Shown here in pieces: positions 26,111 through 34,433 of a stretch of 64,000 nucleotides of DNA. The stretch is from contig BLMJ01000232.1 in NCBI GenBank assembly GCA_011960625.1, forward strand, positions 48,471 through 112,470, written 5' to 3'. The stretch's first letter is position 1. The number at the start of each line of letters is the position of its first letter. The DNA is from Lachnospiraceae bacterium (lineage in GTDB: Bacteria > Bacillota > Clostridia > Lachnospirales > Lachnospiraceae). The notes beneath the pieces are model-generated. The model was not told where the DNA came from, did no database searches, and worked only from the letters and a program-made list of their open reading frames with translations. The translations under genes and the position numbers were made by a program.

Positions 26111-27225
26111 TGGGAGAGACATCACCAATTCAGATTGCAGAGGCGATTGGGAATTTTCAGTTTAACGGAAGGCTTATGAGAGGCTGTGCCTATGGAAACG
26201 GCCATATTAATGACACCTATCTTCTGACATTTCAGATTTCAGGTATGGGTAACATCAAAGTAATCCTGCAGAAAATGAATAAGGATGTATTTAAGCAGCC
26301 TATTGAATTGATGGAGAATGTCATGGGTGTGACGGCTTATCTGAGGGAGCAGATCATTAAGAATGGCGGGGACCCTGAGAGGGAGACGCTGAATGTAATT
26401 CCGGCATATGACGGTAAGCCGTATTATAGGGATTCTTATGGGGAATATTGGCGCTCTTATAAGTTTATTACGGATGCTACCAGCTATGACGTGGTAGAGA
26501 AGCCAGAGCATTTCTATCAGAGTGCAGTTGCATTCGGGAATTTCCAGTGTATGCTGGCGGATTATCCCGCTGATACGTTGAATGAGACGATTGTCGGTTT
26601 TCACGATACGCGTGCAAGATTCGATGTATTTAAGAAAGCAGTTAAGGAGGATGCATTAGGAAGAGCCTCTTCTGTGAAGGAAGAGATTCAGTTTGTGCTG
26701 GACAGAGAAGACGTTGCAAATTACTTTTCCGAGCTTCAGGACAAGGGAGAGCTGCCGCTGCGTGTAACCCACAACGATACGAAGCTCAATAACATTATGA
26801 TTGACAACAAGACTGGGAAGGGTATCTGTGTCATCGATCTGGATACGGTTATGCCGGGGCTTGCTATGAATGATTTCGGAGATTCTATTCGTTTCGGCGC
26901 CAGCACCGCGGCAGAGGATGAGAGAGATCTTTCTAAGGTGTCCTGTAGTATGGACTTGTTCGATCTGTATGCAAAAGGCTTCATAGAAGGATGTGCTGGA
27001 AGACTGACCAGTAAAGAGATTGAATTGCTTCCGATGGGGGCAAAGGTTATGACCTTCGAGTGCGGTATGAGATTCCTGACGGATTACCTTCAGGGAGACC
27101 GGTATTTTAAGATTCATAGGGAAGGACATAATCTTGACAGATGCCGGACACAGTTTAAGCTGGTTGCAGATATGGAAGCAAAATGGGATACTATGCAGGG
27201 TATTGTTAAGAAGTATGGGTTATAG
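26110..27225 (+). CDS. nahK: N-acetylhexosamine 1-kinase
   Basis: The 371-residue cytosolic kinase belongs to the aminoglycoside phosphotransferase fold. The catalytic loop is THNDTKLNNIM with H221 and D223, and the metal-binding DLD lies at 243-245. NahK phosphorylates GlcNAc or GalNAc at C1, taking the HexNAc released by GH112 into the Leloir-like branch. It overlaps the nucleotidyltransferase gene by one base, and a strong terminator follows. Homoserine-kinase-like relatives exist, but the partner gene and GH112 locus support NahK. Confidence 0.87.
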   Translation: MGETSPIQIAEAIGNFQFNGRLMRGCAYGNGHINDTYLLTFQISGMGNIKVILQKMNKDVFKQPIELMENVMGVTAYLREQIIKNGGDPERETLNVIPAYDGKPYYRDSYGEYWRSYKFITDATSYDVVEKPEHFYQSAVAFGNFQCMLADYPADTLNETIVGFHDTRARFDVFKKAVKEDALGRASSVKEEIQFVLDREDVANYFSELQDKGELPLRVTHNDTKLNNIMIDNKTGKGICVIDLDTVMPGLAMNDFGDSIRFGASTAAEDERDLSKVSCSMDLFDLYAKGFIEGCAGRLTSKEIELLPMGAKVMTFECGMRFLTDYLQGDRYFKIHREGHNLDRCRTQFKLVADMEAKWDTMQGIVKKYGL

Positions 27226-27256
27226 AATAAAGAGAATTAATTAGAAATATACAAGA

Positions 27257-27306
27257 GGGTGTAAAATAATCTGTGAAAGAGTATCTGGATTATTTTACGC
27301 CCTTTA
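27257..27306 (+). terminator. terminator after nahK
   Basis: A 15-base-pair stem (GGGTGTAAAATAATC / GATTATTTTACGCCC, one wobble pair) with a 16-base loop is followed by TTTATG. It ends the nucleotidyltransferase-nahK transcript. Confidence 0.85.
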
Positions 27307-27327
27307 TGTAATTGATGCCGCTTGTTG

Positions 27328-27347
27328 CTAGTGTGTCAGCACCCTAG
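27328..27347 (-). repeat. copy of the CTAGTGTGCTGACACA repeat at the XRE gene 3' end
   Basis: On the minus strand this reads CTAGGGTGCTGACACACTAG. It matches the hairpin repeat at 27843-27890 in its core, and its first CTAG supplies the stop codon of the XRE gene. Confidence 0.6.
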
Positions 27348-27721
27348 GTTACGGCTTCTTCCGATACTTCTTCCTCTGTGTCGATTCCGGCCTGAATCTC
27401 CAGATGGTGGAGATGTTTCAGCAAATCCTTCTTCGAGCGTATGGGCAGACGGCGGAACCTTATCAGAAGATTTTGCGTATCATCGGGCAGAGTTCGGGCT
27501 TCATCCATGGTAATGTATGTAGGTTCTTCGTCATCCAGAAGATAATCGATGGTAACATGAAAGAGACTGGCAAATGCCGACAGTTTTTCATGTGAAGGCT
27601 GGCGATTCTTCGTTTCATAACCCGCTATTGTGGAACGTGCCAGGCTCATGCGCTGAGCGACATATTCCTGTGTCATGTTGTTTTCAAGGCGTAGGGCTTT
27701 GAGTTTTTCTGCAAAAGCCAT
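27344..27721 (-). CDS. XRE-family transcriptional regulator
   Basis: The 125-residue protein has an N-terminal Cro/CI helix-turn-helix (LKALRLENNMTQEYVAQRMSLARSTIAGYE) and a short helical tail with a very acidic end (TEEEVSEEAV). It has no peptidase or ligand domain. Two palindromes lie upstream in its promoter region and are likely autoregulatory operators. The gene is bracketed by copies of a short repeat. AAGGAGG is eight bases before the ATG. Its targets are unknown. Confidence 0.85.
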   Translation of the reverse strand: MAFAEKLKALRLENNMTQEYVAQRMSLARSTIAGYETKNRQPSHEKLSAFASLFHVTIDYLLDDEEPTYITMDEARTLPDDTQNLLIRFRRLPIRSKKDLLKHLHHLEIQAGIDTEEEVSEEAVT

Positions 27722-27761
27722 ATGATTTTCCTCCTTTGTGTCCTAACATTGAGTTTTATCT

Positions 27762-27778
27762 TTGGTATATTTTACCAA
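27762..27778 (-). promoter_or_regulatory. palindromic operator candidate upstream of the XRE gene
   Basis: TTGGTA N5 TACCAA is a perfect dyad 41 bases upstream of the XRE start. It overlaps a TAAAAT -10 candidate on the minus strand, the usual place for an autorepressor. Confidence 0.5.
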
Positions 27779-27779
27779 A

Positions 27780-27813
27780 TGTTTCGTTAAAGAACATGTA
27801 TTGTTCCGAAACA
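27780..27813 (-). promoter_or_regulatory. second dyad upstream of the XRE gene
   Basis: A 34-base element with outer arms TGTTTCG / CGAAACA and inner arms GAACA / TGTTC. It directly adjoins the first palindrome. It is not a LexA box because the half-site spacing is wrong. Confidence 0.45.
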
Positions 27814-27842
27814 CAACAAAAATGTTTCAGAGAGAAACTTGA

Positions 27843-27890
27843 CTAGTGTGCTGACACATTTACTTTCAGACAAATGTGTCAGCATACTAG
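27843..27890. repeat. hairpin repeat, CTAGTGTGCTGACACA family
   Basis: Arms CTAGTGTGCTGACACATTT (27843-27861) and its near-perfect complement (27872-27890, 18 of 19 match) flank a ten-base loop. Related copies lie at 27328-27347 and 36044-36070. There is no T-run, so it is not a normal terminator. Confidence 0.7.
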
Positions 27891-28079
27891 AATATCTTTC
27901 TGAATTTTGTTCTAGGATAACAAGAAAATGTATAAAATATTAGTCTGTTTTTGTGAAATTTGTTAAACTACACTTAAGGGTTATAGTACAAAAATGCGAT
28001 ATTTTGTCATGAAAGAAGTATAATTTATGGACTTTATTTACAGACTATATAAAAATGTTGATAAATAGAGGTGTAGAAT

Positions 28080-28511
28080 ATGGATAAACAGACAGTTACC
28101 CTTTTAAAGGAGTGCAATGCGGGATGTAAGATGGCGATAAATAGCATGGAGCGACTCAGTGATTTTTTGATGAATGGAGAATTAGAACAAACATTAACGA
28201 CATACAAGGAACAGCATAAGAAACTGGAAGAAGAATCAGAAAAGCTTCTGACGGAGCTGGGAGAGAGCGGGCAGCAGCCGGATAAAATTGCAGCGGCATT
28301 TTCATTGATTACAACTGAGGTGAAATTGATGGTTAAGGACGACAGTACACAGATTGCAAAGCTCCTTATGAATGGGTGCAATATGGGGATACAATCCATC
28401 AGCGAGTGTATGAATAAATGTCCGGACGCGTCCCATGGAAGTATCTCTTTGGCGAAGAAACTGGTAAAATGTGAAGAGAAACTCATGGAAGATATGAAGA
28501 AATATCTGTAG
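28080..28511 (+). CDS. small helical protein of unknown function
   Basis: The 143-residue protein is predicted all-helical and soluble, with conserved-looking cysteines (C13, C17 and a later CNMG / CMNKC pair) and many Lys/Glu. It begins MDKQTVTLLKECNAGCKMAI. The pattern recalls ferritin-like or four-helix proteins, but I cannot assign a family. GAGGTG precedes the ATG. The opposite strand also has an open frame here, but its Ser/Phe-rich product looks like a shadow. A hairpin terminator follows. Confidence 0.65.
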   Translation: MDKQTVTLLKECNAGCKMAINSMERLSDFLMNGELEQTLTTYKEQHKKLEEESEKLLTELGESGQQPDKIAAAFSLITTEVKLMVKDDSTQIAKLLMNGCNMGIQSISECMNKCPDASHGSISLAKKLVKCEEKLMEDMKKYL

Positions 28512-28567
28512 ATAATTTGAAGCCTAAAAAGGCTGAATACAGAATGTGAAAGCATGAAAAATTATGA

Positions 28568-28611
28568 GAGGGGGATATAGAAGCCCCCTCGCGCTTCTGC
28601 TGTTTCTTTTT
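28568..28611 (+). terminator. probable terminator after the small helical protein
   Basis: GAGGGGG / CCCCCTC with a nine-base loop. The T-rich run TTTCTTTTT begins about 11 bases after the stem, which is further than ideal. Confidence 0.55.
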
Positions 28612-28978
28612 CATAAATCTTAAAACATCTTCTTAAGTTGTATAATCAAATTCATTTTTCTGACGATATATTATAAGACGCTCTTTTTAGGCGATACGAG
28701 GGAGAAGCCGGAATGTATCCTGGAAAGAGGTGGATATGAGTTAGGATACAGAATTATTACCGGGATGCCGGTGTTGATATCTTAGAAAAGTAAGAAAGCT
28801 GGAAGAGGGGGTGGATCGTATACTCAGATGTATGAGTGTTGGCCTCAGAGTGCTTTTCTAGATAAAGCAGCGTAAGAAATTTCTGTAATGTCGGATATTT
28901 CAGACAACCTATGTGAATATAATGACATTGGAAGGAAAATTTTTCATATATAAGTATTACAGATTAGGTATAAAAACA

Positions 28979-29007
28979 TTGAACTCCCTAAGAATTTGAA
29001 GTATACT
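28979..29007 (+). promoter_or_regulatory. promoter of the second surface protein gene
   Basis: TTGAAC (28979-28984) and TATACT (29002-29007) have a 17-base spacer. Transcription would start near 29014, giving an untranslated leader of about 80 bases. Confidence 0.6.
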
Positions 29008-29094
29008 TATATAAAGGTCGATCTAAAGGTCAAAATTCTATTTTGCCAATAGATTTAACAATATGATAAATATTTTAGAAAGGAATAAAACAAG

Positions 29095-32000
29095 ATGCGG
29101 AAAAAGAAACTAAGATTATTGACAGTATTTTTATCGGCATGTACAATGTTGCTTTTAGCTCCTTTGACGGTCAGTGCTAGCGATGTCGGCGGAGGAACAG
29201 GAGGCGCTGGTGGAAATGGTTCTGGAGGAGGAAATACGGGCGGCACACAGCCTGGAGGAGGAACTAATGCAGCGGGTGGTGAAACAATAGATTTGTCCAA
29301 ATCATCTACTTGGCCGAATAGAGCAGTTCCTATAACTATCAGCAATTGTCCGGGACAATGTAAAGGACATACCATTACAGGTACGTTTGGTTCTGCTAAT
29401 AAATCATATGATACTTTAGAGGCGATTGTTCTGGTCAATGGCGGACCACATAATATCATTTTAAAAAATGCTACTATTAATTTGGAGAATGCTGATGCCG
29501 CTGAAAAGTTGAATATACGCCCCTTTGCATTGAATGGAGCTGATGGTGCGAGTGCGAGTGTAAATCTGAGTTTAGAGGGAAATAATACGCTGAAAAGTAT
29601 TGGCTCAAAAGCTGGATTGCATGTCCCGGCAGGATCGAGCCTTAATATTGTTAAAGGTACGGCGCAATCAAAATTAGATGTTTCCGGAGGACATACTGGG
29701 GCAGGAATAGGCGGAGATGGTTACAGCGCTAACTGCGGAAGTATCATGATTGATGCAGCGGGGAGCACAATAAATGCTACCGGCGGAAACGGCGGCTGCG
29801 GTATTGGCTCAGGACCGGATGGATTAGCCGGAAGGATTACAATTAAGAATGGTACTGTCAAAGCCCAGGGCGGTGATGGTGATGACACGAGTAACCTCTC
29901 TGCCGGAGCTGGGATAGGCTCTATACTTTCTCCGTATAATGACGTTATTATTAATGGAGGAAGCGTTTCTGCTATTGGAGGCAGAACCAATAGAAATGGC
30001 GGTTCGATACAAGCCTATGGTATTGCAAGCAGTTCATTATCGTCAGAAGGAAATAGTGTAACCATGACTGCAAACAGCATTTCAGGAGATACTGGTAAAT
30101 TTAACGGTGTAGTCTGGGGAGAAGCCGGTAATGAGGATGTTGCCCGTGTGTATGGTGATGCGACATTAACAGCTCCCGTGGAGAGAGGGCAGACTATAAG
30201 AATTCCAACAGGAGCATCTTTGACAGTTCCTAATTTGAATTATGCGAATAAGGGAACGATTGAGGGCGGCGGTATGTTGATTGATCCACATCATTTAACT
30301 GCCGGTTCGTCTGGTAAGCTGGAAATACCGATGGATAACAGAAGAGTAAGCCTTACAAAGAATGATATTAATGTGAAGTCAGATTTGGTTTATACAGGAG
30401 CGAATCTGTTAGAGACAGAATCTGTAATTACCATTAATAAGACGAGAAAAGAAGGAGGCCTAACTTATCAGGTAGATACCAGTGGATGGAAACAGAATAT
30501 TACGAAGGACGCTGTTCCGGTAACAGAAATTGTTAATTACGGCAGTTATAGAGTATCATATGACAGAGATAAATTTCCCTCTATTATACTTGATCCGATT
30601 GACGTAAAACAAAAAGAAATTACAACTGATATGATAAATATTTCCGGTGATTTTACTTATACCGGGGAAGCAATTATTCCAACAATAACAATTAAATATA
30701 AAGAACAGACTCTTGTGGAAGCCTCTGATGAGGTGAAAGGAGATTATACTATTGTTGGTTTCAAGGATAATGTCAATGTAGGCAATGCCACTGTTTCTAT
30801 TGAAGCAGAACCCGGCTGTAACTATACTACTAAGGATAGGGAGCCAGTAGAAGCAACATTTACCATTGCACAAGCGTCTATCAATACGGCAAAGGTAGAC
30901 ATTGCGCCAACGGAGAATGTCTATAACGGCAAGGCACGGAAACCAAAGATTACCGTAACATTAAATGCCGAAAGTTCAAACGAAGGTAACGAGGATGCAG
31001 GAGAGGAAGAAGGAGAAGAGGGCGACGAGAATACGGACAATGAACCGACAGAGCCGTCCGCACCGCCAAAGGTATTAACAAGCAAGGATTATGACGTAAC
31101 ATACACCCCGGACGATAAGGTGACGAATGCGAATACTTATACTATCACTATAAAAGGTAAAGGTAATTATACAGGGACAGCGCCTGTAGCAACATACACA
31201 ATTAATAAGAAACCATTAGAAATCTCTAAGATTACAGCAAAGACCAGACAGTATGACAAGACCAATGTAATTGAGCTTGATGAAGTTGTGTTTGCGAATC
31301 TTGAGAAAGCTGATGAGGGTAAGGTAAAACTGGAAGCAACGAAAACAACAGTTTCTGGCTCAGATGTTGGGACTTACGGTGTAGTTCTGTTCGAAGAACC
31401 GAAACTTACCGGAGATGCGGCAAACAACTATTCTCTGGAAATTCCGGCAGAAGGTTTGAAATTGACAGAGGATGTGGAGATTCAAAAGGCCGACGCTCCG
31501 GCAAAACCGGAACTGGAAGGCGAGTATGTTTCCAGCGAAGATAAGACTACTTTCATCTATACGCTGAAGCTTACGAATCCACAGGAATTAGGCGATTATC
31601 GTTACAGAATGGTTGATGAGAACGGCGAGGGTGAATGGTTAGAAGCAACCGAGCCGAATACCTTCGTCTTCACAGGTATCTTGCCGGAGACAACTCAGAT
31701 CTTTGAATGTTATTCTGTAGGCTCTGACAATGTTGCAGAGAGCGAGATCGGCAGAATTGAAGTGGACTTTAAGAAGCCTGCACAGGATACACAGCCAGAG
31801 GCAGCAGAGCTGGCGTTTGAACAAAACGAAGATAACGCAACCTTTACAGCAACAATTCCAGAGGTTCCGAATGGTGAGTACAGTTTCTTGTGTGACAAGA
31901 CTTGTGATAAGGACGACGACGGAGAGTTCGAGTGTGAACACTTCACAGAAGATAACACAAAGATTGACTGTGAACCAATGACAGAGTATAAGGGTTATGT

Positions 32001-33237
32001 AAGATTTGTGAAGGACGATACACACCGGCCAAGTAAGGTTACAGAGGTAATCGGAACATCACCGATGCTGACGGCGGCAGCGCCTGAATTTAAGCCGAAT
32101 GGCGGCGGCTTTACCGTTTCTCAGACGGTGGAGATTAGTTGTTCTACAGAAGGCGCTACCATCTATTATACGCTTGATGGAAGTGTTCCCACTGTGGAGA
32201 GTACAGTATATGAAGAGCCGTTTGTAGTTGAAGATACGACTACAGTGAATGCAATTGCTGTGGCCGAGGAGAGAAATGACAGCCCGGTTGCAACGGCAGT
32301 ATTTACCAAGACGACGCCGACAACAAATGCTATTATGGAAGGGATTACAGCTGGAAGTCCCACAAGCTTCCTTTCTGAGGAGCTGAAAGCGATATACGGT
32401 TCGTCAAAAGAGCCGATGGGTGATGTAATTGCAGACCTGACCAATAGACTTTCAGCAGAGCCGGGATATACTTATCAGAATATGGCGTTTTATGATCTGA
32501 AGATCAAGATGAAGCTTAGTCCGGACGACAAAGAATGGGTGGATGTAACACCTGAGAATTTCCCGAAAGAAGGGCTTACCATACTTGTGGATTGTCCGGA
32601 GGGAACTTCCACGAACGCAAATGATTTTGTTGTAGGACATATGTTCTCAACAACCTCTGACAGACTGGGAACGACAGCCGGAAAGATTGAGGTATTGTCT
32701 GTCAATAAAGTTGGAAACCAGCTTGAGTTTACGGTTCATGGAACATCACCCCTTGCAATTGCGTGGAAAGCGCTTACAGGCGGAGACGAGAATCCAGGCG
32801 GAGACGAGAATCCAGGCGGAGACGAGAATCCGGGCGGAGACGAGAATCCAGGCGGAGACGAGAATCCGGGCGGAGATGGCAATCAAGGCGGAGATGGTAA
32901 TCAAGGCGGAGATGGTAATCAAGGCGGAGATGGCAATAATAGTACCAGCGGGCCCGATGGTACTACCGGTAATCAGGGAACGAATGGAACCGATACACTT
33001 ACAGGCAAATCTACCGATGGAACGGGAGCGAATGGAACGGGAACAAATGGTACTGGAACCGGCAGCTCAGGTAGCGCTGCCGACGCCCTCAAATCTGCAG
33101 CGGCGTCTCTATTGCCAAAGACTGGCGATACCAATAAACTTCTTGTATGGGTTGGGCTGGCAGTTGCCTGCGTGGCAGTGATTGTAGGCGTGCAGATCAA
33201 GAACAAGAAGGGTAAAGGAAAGAAGAAAAAGAGCTAG
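29095..33237 (+). CDS. LPXTG-anchored surface protein with carbohydrate-binding-like and CHB_HEX domains
   Basis: This 1380-residue protein has a signal peptide (about 1-29, ending VSAS) and a Gly-rich linker. A beta-helical region (about 90-330) with NIILKNATINL, LEGNNTLKSIGSKAGLHVP and GIGSG turns resembles Cthe_2159-like carbohydrate-binding domains. MBG-like modules follow (about 495-780). A chitobiase/hexosaminidase C-terminal-type module contains ATIYYTLDGSVPTVES. Next are a stalk domain shared with the protein at 2743, nine GGDENP/GGDGNQ repeats, and a Thr/Gly-rich run. The wall-sorting signal LPKTG is at 1340-1344, with a membrane span and basic tail. It is likely a glycan-binding or adhesive protein, with no visible enzyme active site. 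Confidence 0.88.
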   Translation: MRKKKLRLLTVFLSACTMLLLAPLTVSASDVGGGTGGAGGNGSGGGNTGGTQPGGGTNAAGGETIDLSKSSTWPNRAVPITISNCPGQCKGHTITGTFGSANKSYDTLEAIVLVNGGPHNIILKNATINLENADAAEKLNIRPFALNGADGASASVNLSLEGNNTLKSIGSKAGLHVPAGSSLNIVKGTAQSKLDVSGGHTGAGIGGDGYSANCGSIMIDAAGSTINATGGNGGCGIGSGPDGLAGRITIKNGTVKAQGGDGDDTSNLSAGAGIGSILSPYNDVIINGGSVSAIGGRTNRNGGSIQAYGIASSSLSSEGNSVTMTANSISGDTGKFNGVVWGEAGNEDVARVYGDATLTAPVERGQTIRIPTGASLTVPNLNYANKGTIEGGGMLIDPHHLTAGSSGKLEIPMDNRRVSLTKNDINVKSDLVYTGANLLETESVITINKTRKEGGLTYQVDTSGWKQNITKDAVPVTEIVNYGSYRVSYDRDKFPSIILDPIDVKQKEITTDMINISGDFTYTGEAIIPTITIKYKEQTLVEASDEVKGDYTIVGFKDNVNVGNATVSIEAEPGCNYTTKDREPVEATFTIAQASINTAKVDIAPTENVYNGKARKPKITVTLNAESSNEGNEDAGEEEGEEGDENTDNEPTEPSAPPKVLTSKDYDVTYTPDDKVTNANTYTITIKGKGNYTGTAPVATYTINKKPLEISKITAKTRQYDKTNVIELDEVVFANLEKADEGKVKLEATKTTVSGSDVGTYGVVLFEEPKLTGDAANNYSLEIPAEGLKLTEDVEIQKADAPAKPELEGEYVSSEDKTTFIYTLKLTNPQELGDYRYRMVDENGEGEWLEATEPNTFVFTGILPETTQIFECYSVGSDNVAESEIGRIEVDFKKPAQDTQPEAAELAFEQNEDNATFTATIPEVPNGEYSFLCDKTCDKDDDGEFECEHFTEDNTKIDCEPMTEYKGYVRFVKDDTHRPSKVTEVIGTSPMLTAAAPEFKPNGGGFTVSQTVEISCSTEGATIYYTLDGSVPTVESTVYEEPFVVEDTTTVNAIAVAEERNDSPVATAVFTKTTPTTNAIMEGITAGSPTSFLSEELKAIYGSSKEPMGDVIADLTNRLSAEPGYTYQNMAFYDLKIKMKLSPDDKEWVDVTPENFPKEGLTILVDCPEGTSTNANDFVVGHMFSTTSDRLGTTAGKIEVLSVNKVGNQLEFTVHGTSPLAIAWKALTGGDENPGGDENPGGDENPGGDENPGGDENPGGDGNQGGDGNQGGDGNQGGDGNNSTSGPDGTTGNQGTNGTDTLTGKSTDGTGANGTGTNGTGTGSSGSAADALKSAAASLLPKTGDTNKLLVWVGLAVACVAVIVGVQIKNKKGKGKKKKS
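32779..32940 (+). repeat. nine tandem 18-base repeats in the surface protein gene
   Basis: Five units encode GGDENP, three encode GGDGNQ and one GGDGNN. Units of the first class are nearly identical in DNA. Such in-frame repeats can change copy number and so alter stalk length. Confidence 0.95.
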
Positions 33238-33257
33238 GAATTTCTATTAAAATGATT

Positions 33258-33292
33258 AAAAAGACCTTGGAATATGATTCCGAGGTCTTTTT
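33258..33292 (+). terminator. terminator after the second surface protein
   Basis: A 16-base-pair stem with one wobble (AAAAAGACCTTGGAAT / ATTCCGAGGTCTTTTT) and a three-base loop, ending in a T-run. It insulates the Wadjet operon from the surface gene. Confidence 0.92.
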
Positions 33293-33385
33293 TAATATGG
33301 CAGAGGGAGAGATATGCTGTATTTTCAATAAAAATTGTGTTAATATATATTAAAGAAGATTAGGCAATTCAAGAGGAGGATGTGT

Positions 33386-34405
33386 ATGAAACGAATATCC
33401 CTTGAGAAACTGCTTTGTTCTCATCAGTTTACTGCCTATGAGCAGGAATATCAATATGTGCTGACATTACTTTCAGAGGGGAAGATAAGACCTTTGAAAG
33501 CATCTGGCACGAACGGAAAGAGCCCTGCGCTTTACCGTGAATACTGGATAGTTAAGCAGGAAAAAGATAACAGTAAATTTGAAGAGGAGCTAAAGTATCG
33601 GATTCACCCCTTGATAGCCATAGATTATTATTTATCCCATCTTAGCGTCTATGAGCAAGATAGGCCATGGGTCCTGATGCTGAGCGAATATCTGAAAAAC
33701 AGCAGGGAAAGCTTGTATCATACGGAGTCTGTCAATGAGCGAAGCTTCGAAATTTGGAGCCATGAAAAGTTCTTAAGCCGCGGAAAGGGAAAACGTATCT
33801 TAAAGAATTGCGGATTGAAAGAAGATTTCCTTAATACATACCAGACGACTGAGCCTTTAGCATATTATTCCCATACGAGACAAGTACCCCAGAATATTCT
33901 GATTTTGGAGAATAAGGATACATTCTATAGTATGCGGCGGCGCTTAATAGGCGGTCATTTGGATAGCCCGGCAATATTGCTGGAAAAGAGCAGAATCCTC
34001 GGAGCAGAGATAGGAACCCTAATCTATGGCGCGGGGAAAGGGATTCTGCGCTCATTTTTGGATTTTGACCTGTGTGTGGAGCCTTATATGAGGAACAGCG
34101 AGAACCGGCTCTACTATTTTGGCGATTTGGATTATGAGGGAATTGGAATCTATGAAAGTCTTGCGGAAATGGTTTCAGACGGGCGGGAGCTCCTGCCTTT
34201 TGTAAGAGCGTATGAGGCTATGGTTAAGAAGGCGGATAGGACATGTGGGATGGAAAAGCTGCCGGATATGAAAGAGCAGCAGAACCGGAATATACGTCAG
34301 GAGTTTTTTTCCCATTTTCCTGCAGATTTGGTAAACAGGATGAAGGCAGTACTGGAAGCCGGAAAATATATTCCGCAGGAGATATTGAGTATAGCTGACT
34401 TTTAG
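33386..34405 (+). CDS. jetD: Wadjet system nuclease subunit JetD
   Basis: The 339-residue protein has the DUF2220 Toprim-type C-terminal domain of JetD. Its acidic metal-binding set is visible as E175 in LILENKDTFYS and D247/D249 in YFGDLDYEGIG. In Wadjet systems JetD cuts circular plasmid DNA once the SMC complex has extruded it. The N-terminal ~150 residues are helical and would dock on the complex. Here jetD comes first in the operon. The ATG at 33386 has GAGGAGG six bases upstream; an in-frame ATG at 33380 touches that site and is less likely. Confidence 0.9.
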   Translation: MKRISLEKLLCSHQFTAYEQEYQYVLTLLSEGKIRPLKASGTNGKSPALYREYWIVKQEKDNSKFEEELKYRIHPLIAIDYYLSHLSVYEQDRPWVLMLSEYLKNSRESLYHTESVNERSFEIWSHEKFLSRGKGKRILKNCGLKEDFLNTYQTTEPLAYYSHTRQVPQNILILENKDTFYSMRRRLIGGHLDSPAILLEKSRILGAEIGTLIYGAGKGILRSFLDFDLCVEPYMRNSENRLYYFGDLDYEGIGIYESLAEMVSDGRELLPFVRAYEAMVKKADRTCGMEKLPDMKEQQNRNIRQEFFSHFPADLVNRMKAVLEAGKYIPQEILSIADF

Positions 34406-34433
34406 ATGAAATGGAATAAAGGAAAGGAATATA

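Larger units (their letters stand above)
27722..28079. promoter_or_regulatory. regulatory gap between the XRE gene and the small helical protein
   Basis: This 358-base A/T-rich stretch has no convincing gene. It contains the two XRE-side palindromes (27762-27778 and 27780-27813), the repeat hairpin (27843-27890), and the upstream region of the 28080 gene. No clear -35/-10 pair for that gene was found. Confidence 0.5.
28512..29094. other. gene-poor stretch before the second surface protein
   Basis: No convincing gene is seen in these 583 bases. It holds a terminator-like hairpin (28568-28611), a G/A-rich stretch with several in-frame stops (about 28690-28880), a promoter (28979-29007) and a short leader with two AAGGTC copies. 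The middle part could be a decayed gene, but I cannot match it to anything. Confidence 0.5.

Noticed and set aside
27784..27813. LexA/SOS box upstream of the XRE gene
   Set aside because: GAACATGTATTGTTC has seven bases between half-sites where the Gram-positive LexA box has four.
28034..28555. Minus-strand Ser/Phe-rich frame over the small helical protein gene
   Set aside because: The plus-strand frame has a ribosome site and soluble-protein composition, while the opposite frame looks like a shadow.
32779..32940. CRISPR array
   Set aside because: The 18-base units are directly adjacent, in frame and coding (GGDENP/GGDGNQ), with no spacers.
32687..33181. Second reading frame with IQAETR-like repeats
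   Set aside because: It is an out-of-frame reading of the tandem repeats inside the surface protein gene and has no ribosome site.
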